A DNA stretch of 64,000 bases from Caldilineaceae bacterium (GTDB lineage Bacteria > Chloroflexota > Anaerolineae > Caldilineales > Caldilineaceae): NCBI GenBank assembly GCA_019637695.1, contig JAHBVG010000022.1, positions 1 to 64,000 on the forward strand, given 5' to 3'. Below the pieces are notes generated by a model. It did not search any database. It saw nothing but the letters and a program-made list of their open reading frames with translations, and had not been told where the DNA came from. The position numbers and the translations under genes are program-made. Positions 63,495 through 64,000 of this stretch are shown here, one piece after another. The stretch's first letter is position 1, and every line of letters begins with the position of its first letter.

Positions 63495-63570
63495 ACGAGA
63501 GATTAAGAGATTGAGAGATTAAGAGATTAGGAGCGGACAATCGCTCAATCGCCTAATCTCTGAATCTCCT
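63492..63570. repeat. Inverted GAGATTA heptads behind the oxidoreductase
   Basis: From the stop: TAAACGAGAGATTAAGAGAT with further TGAGAGATTAAGAGATTAGG; the reverse arm is CGCTCAATCGCCTAATCTCT with GAATCTCC. The arms pair over about 28 nt. Confidence 0.85.
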
Positions 63571-63604
63571 CGCTATCCATTAGTGATCAATAGGAGCATA
63601 AACC

Positions 63605-64000
63605 ATGAGCAACCTTCGTGTTACAGTATGGAATGAATTTCGTCATGAGAAGGAAAATGAGTTCATCGGCGGTCTCTACCCCAATGGCATCCACGGCGCG
63701 ATTGCCGAGGGCTTGCGCGAGCATGGCTTCGAGCATGTGCGCACCGCCACGTTGGATGAAGCGGAACATGGCCTGACCGAGGAAGTGCTGGCCGAGACCG
63801 ATGTGCTGACCTGGTGGGGTCACAAAGCGCATGGTCAGGTGAGCGATGAGATCGTCGCCCGTGTGCAAGCTCGCGTCCTACAGGGGATGGGGCTGATCGT
63901 ACTCCACTCTGGGCACGCCTCGAAGATCTTCCAAAAATTGATGGGCACAACCTGTATGCTGCGTTGGCGCGAGGCGGATGAACGGGAACGACTTTGGGTG
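63605..64000 (+). CDS. ThuA-like trehalose-utilisation domain protein (partial)
   Basis: First 132 residues; the frame is open at the window end. [33 protein letters not shown] and [23 protein letters not shown], then [19 protein letters not shown] are the ThuA (class I amidotransferase-like) fold. ThuA/ThuB oxidise trehalose-type disaccharides to 3-keto forms; here the adjacent Gfo/Idh/MocA enzyme would be the partner. AGGAG 8 nt before ATG 63605. Confidence 0.9.
   Translation, partial: MSNLRVTVWNEFRHEKENEFIGGLYPNGIHGAIAEGLREHGFEHVRTATLDEAEHGLTEEVLAETDVLTWWGHKAHGQVSDEIVARVQARVLQGMGLIVLHSGHASKIFQKLMGTTCMLRWREADERERLWV

Overview
The window looks like a chromosomal segment of a Chloroflexota bacterium, most likely in or near Caldilineales/Anaerolineae. 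This is inferred, not proved. The supports are moderately GC-rich coding sequence, many three-domain SARP/NB-ARC/TPR and GT39-type membrane proteins, secreted proteins with Thr/Pro-rich linkers, a secreted C11 peptidase ending in a YLPMTVR-type tail, an alpha-2-macroglobulin lipoprotein, and abundant short heptamer repeats between genes. No rRNA, tRNA or CRISPR was found.

Layout. 0-9.6 kb: alpha-2-macroglobulin lipoprotein, rhodanese, RodZ-like protein, cell-wall amidase. 8-15.8 kb: four (three clear plus one fused) polytopic GT-C type glycosyltransferase-like proteins in one minus-strand run. 13.6-26.9 kb: two oligopeptide ABC transporters, each with a lipoprotein binding protein and two permeases, diverging from a 597-bp control region, with only one pair of ATPases (OppD/OppF). 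27.3-32 kb: argininosuccinate lyase, a serine hydrolase, a ferric-reductase/NOX-like flavoprotein with a 30-aa membrane ORF behind it. 32-38.4 kb: secreted clostripain-family protease plus an 80-aa partner, divergent from a SARP-family regulator. 38.4-41.6 kb: Rieske protein and amidohydrolase, divergent from a PadR regulator and alpha/beta hydrolase, with a clear palindromic operator. 41.7-48.8 kb: larB-larE-larC nickel-pincer cofactor operon framed by two aldo/keto reductases, then an RmlD-like reductase and an AlkA-like glycosylase. 48.8-55.1 kb: PIN-toxin remnant, hydantoinase, nitroreductase, AI-2E transporter fused in frame to mannose-6-phosphate isomerase, and an AT-rich islet with hicBA and a gene broken at two T7 tracts. 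55-64 kb: UvrD/PcrA, RsgA, Maf, two tandem receiver-ATPase (TadZ/CpaE-like) proteins, a Gfo/Idh/MocA oxidoreductase and a ThuA-like gene cut by the window end.

The most unusual signal is not a gene. Families of 7-nt repeats (GGGGATT/GGTGACT, TAGCAGG, AATTCGC, TAATGCG, TTTGCAG, GAGATTA types) sit at gene 3' ends. At fifteen genes the stop codon itself is the first triplet of the array or lies inside it. Convergent or neighbouring arrays are often inverted and would form long hairpins. A 7-nt unit holding a stop triplet presents stops in all three frames every 21 nt. In one place (15.8-16.0 kb) such repeats sit where a permease should end, without an in-frame stop, and the frame runs through a rho-independent terminator into a glycosyltransferase gene. 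Other notable items are an alpha-2-macroglobulin with a second, internal lipobox after a membrane hairpin; a receiver-ATPase paralog that has lost both P-loop lysines; a 99-bp repeated element; a 58-bp MITE-like insertion at the argH stop; and a 33-bp perfect inverted repeat.
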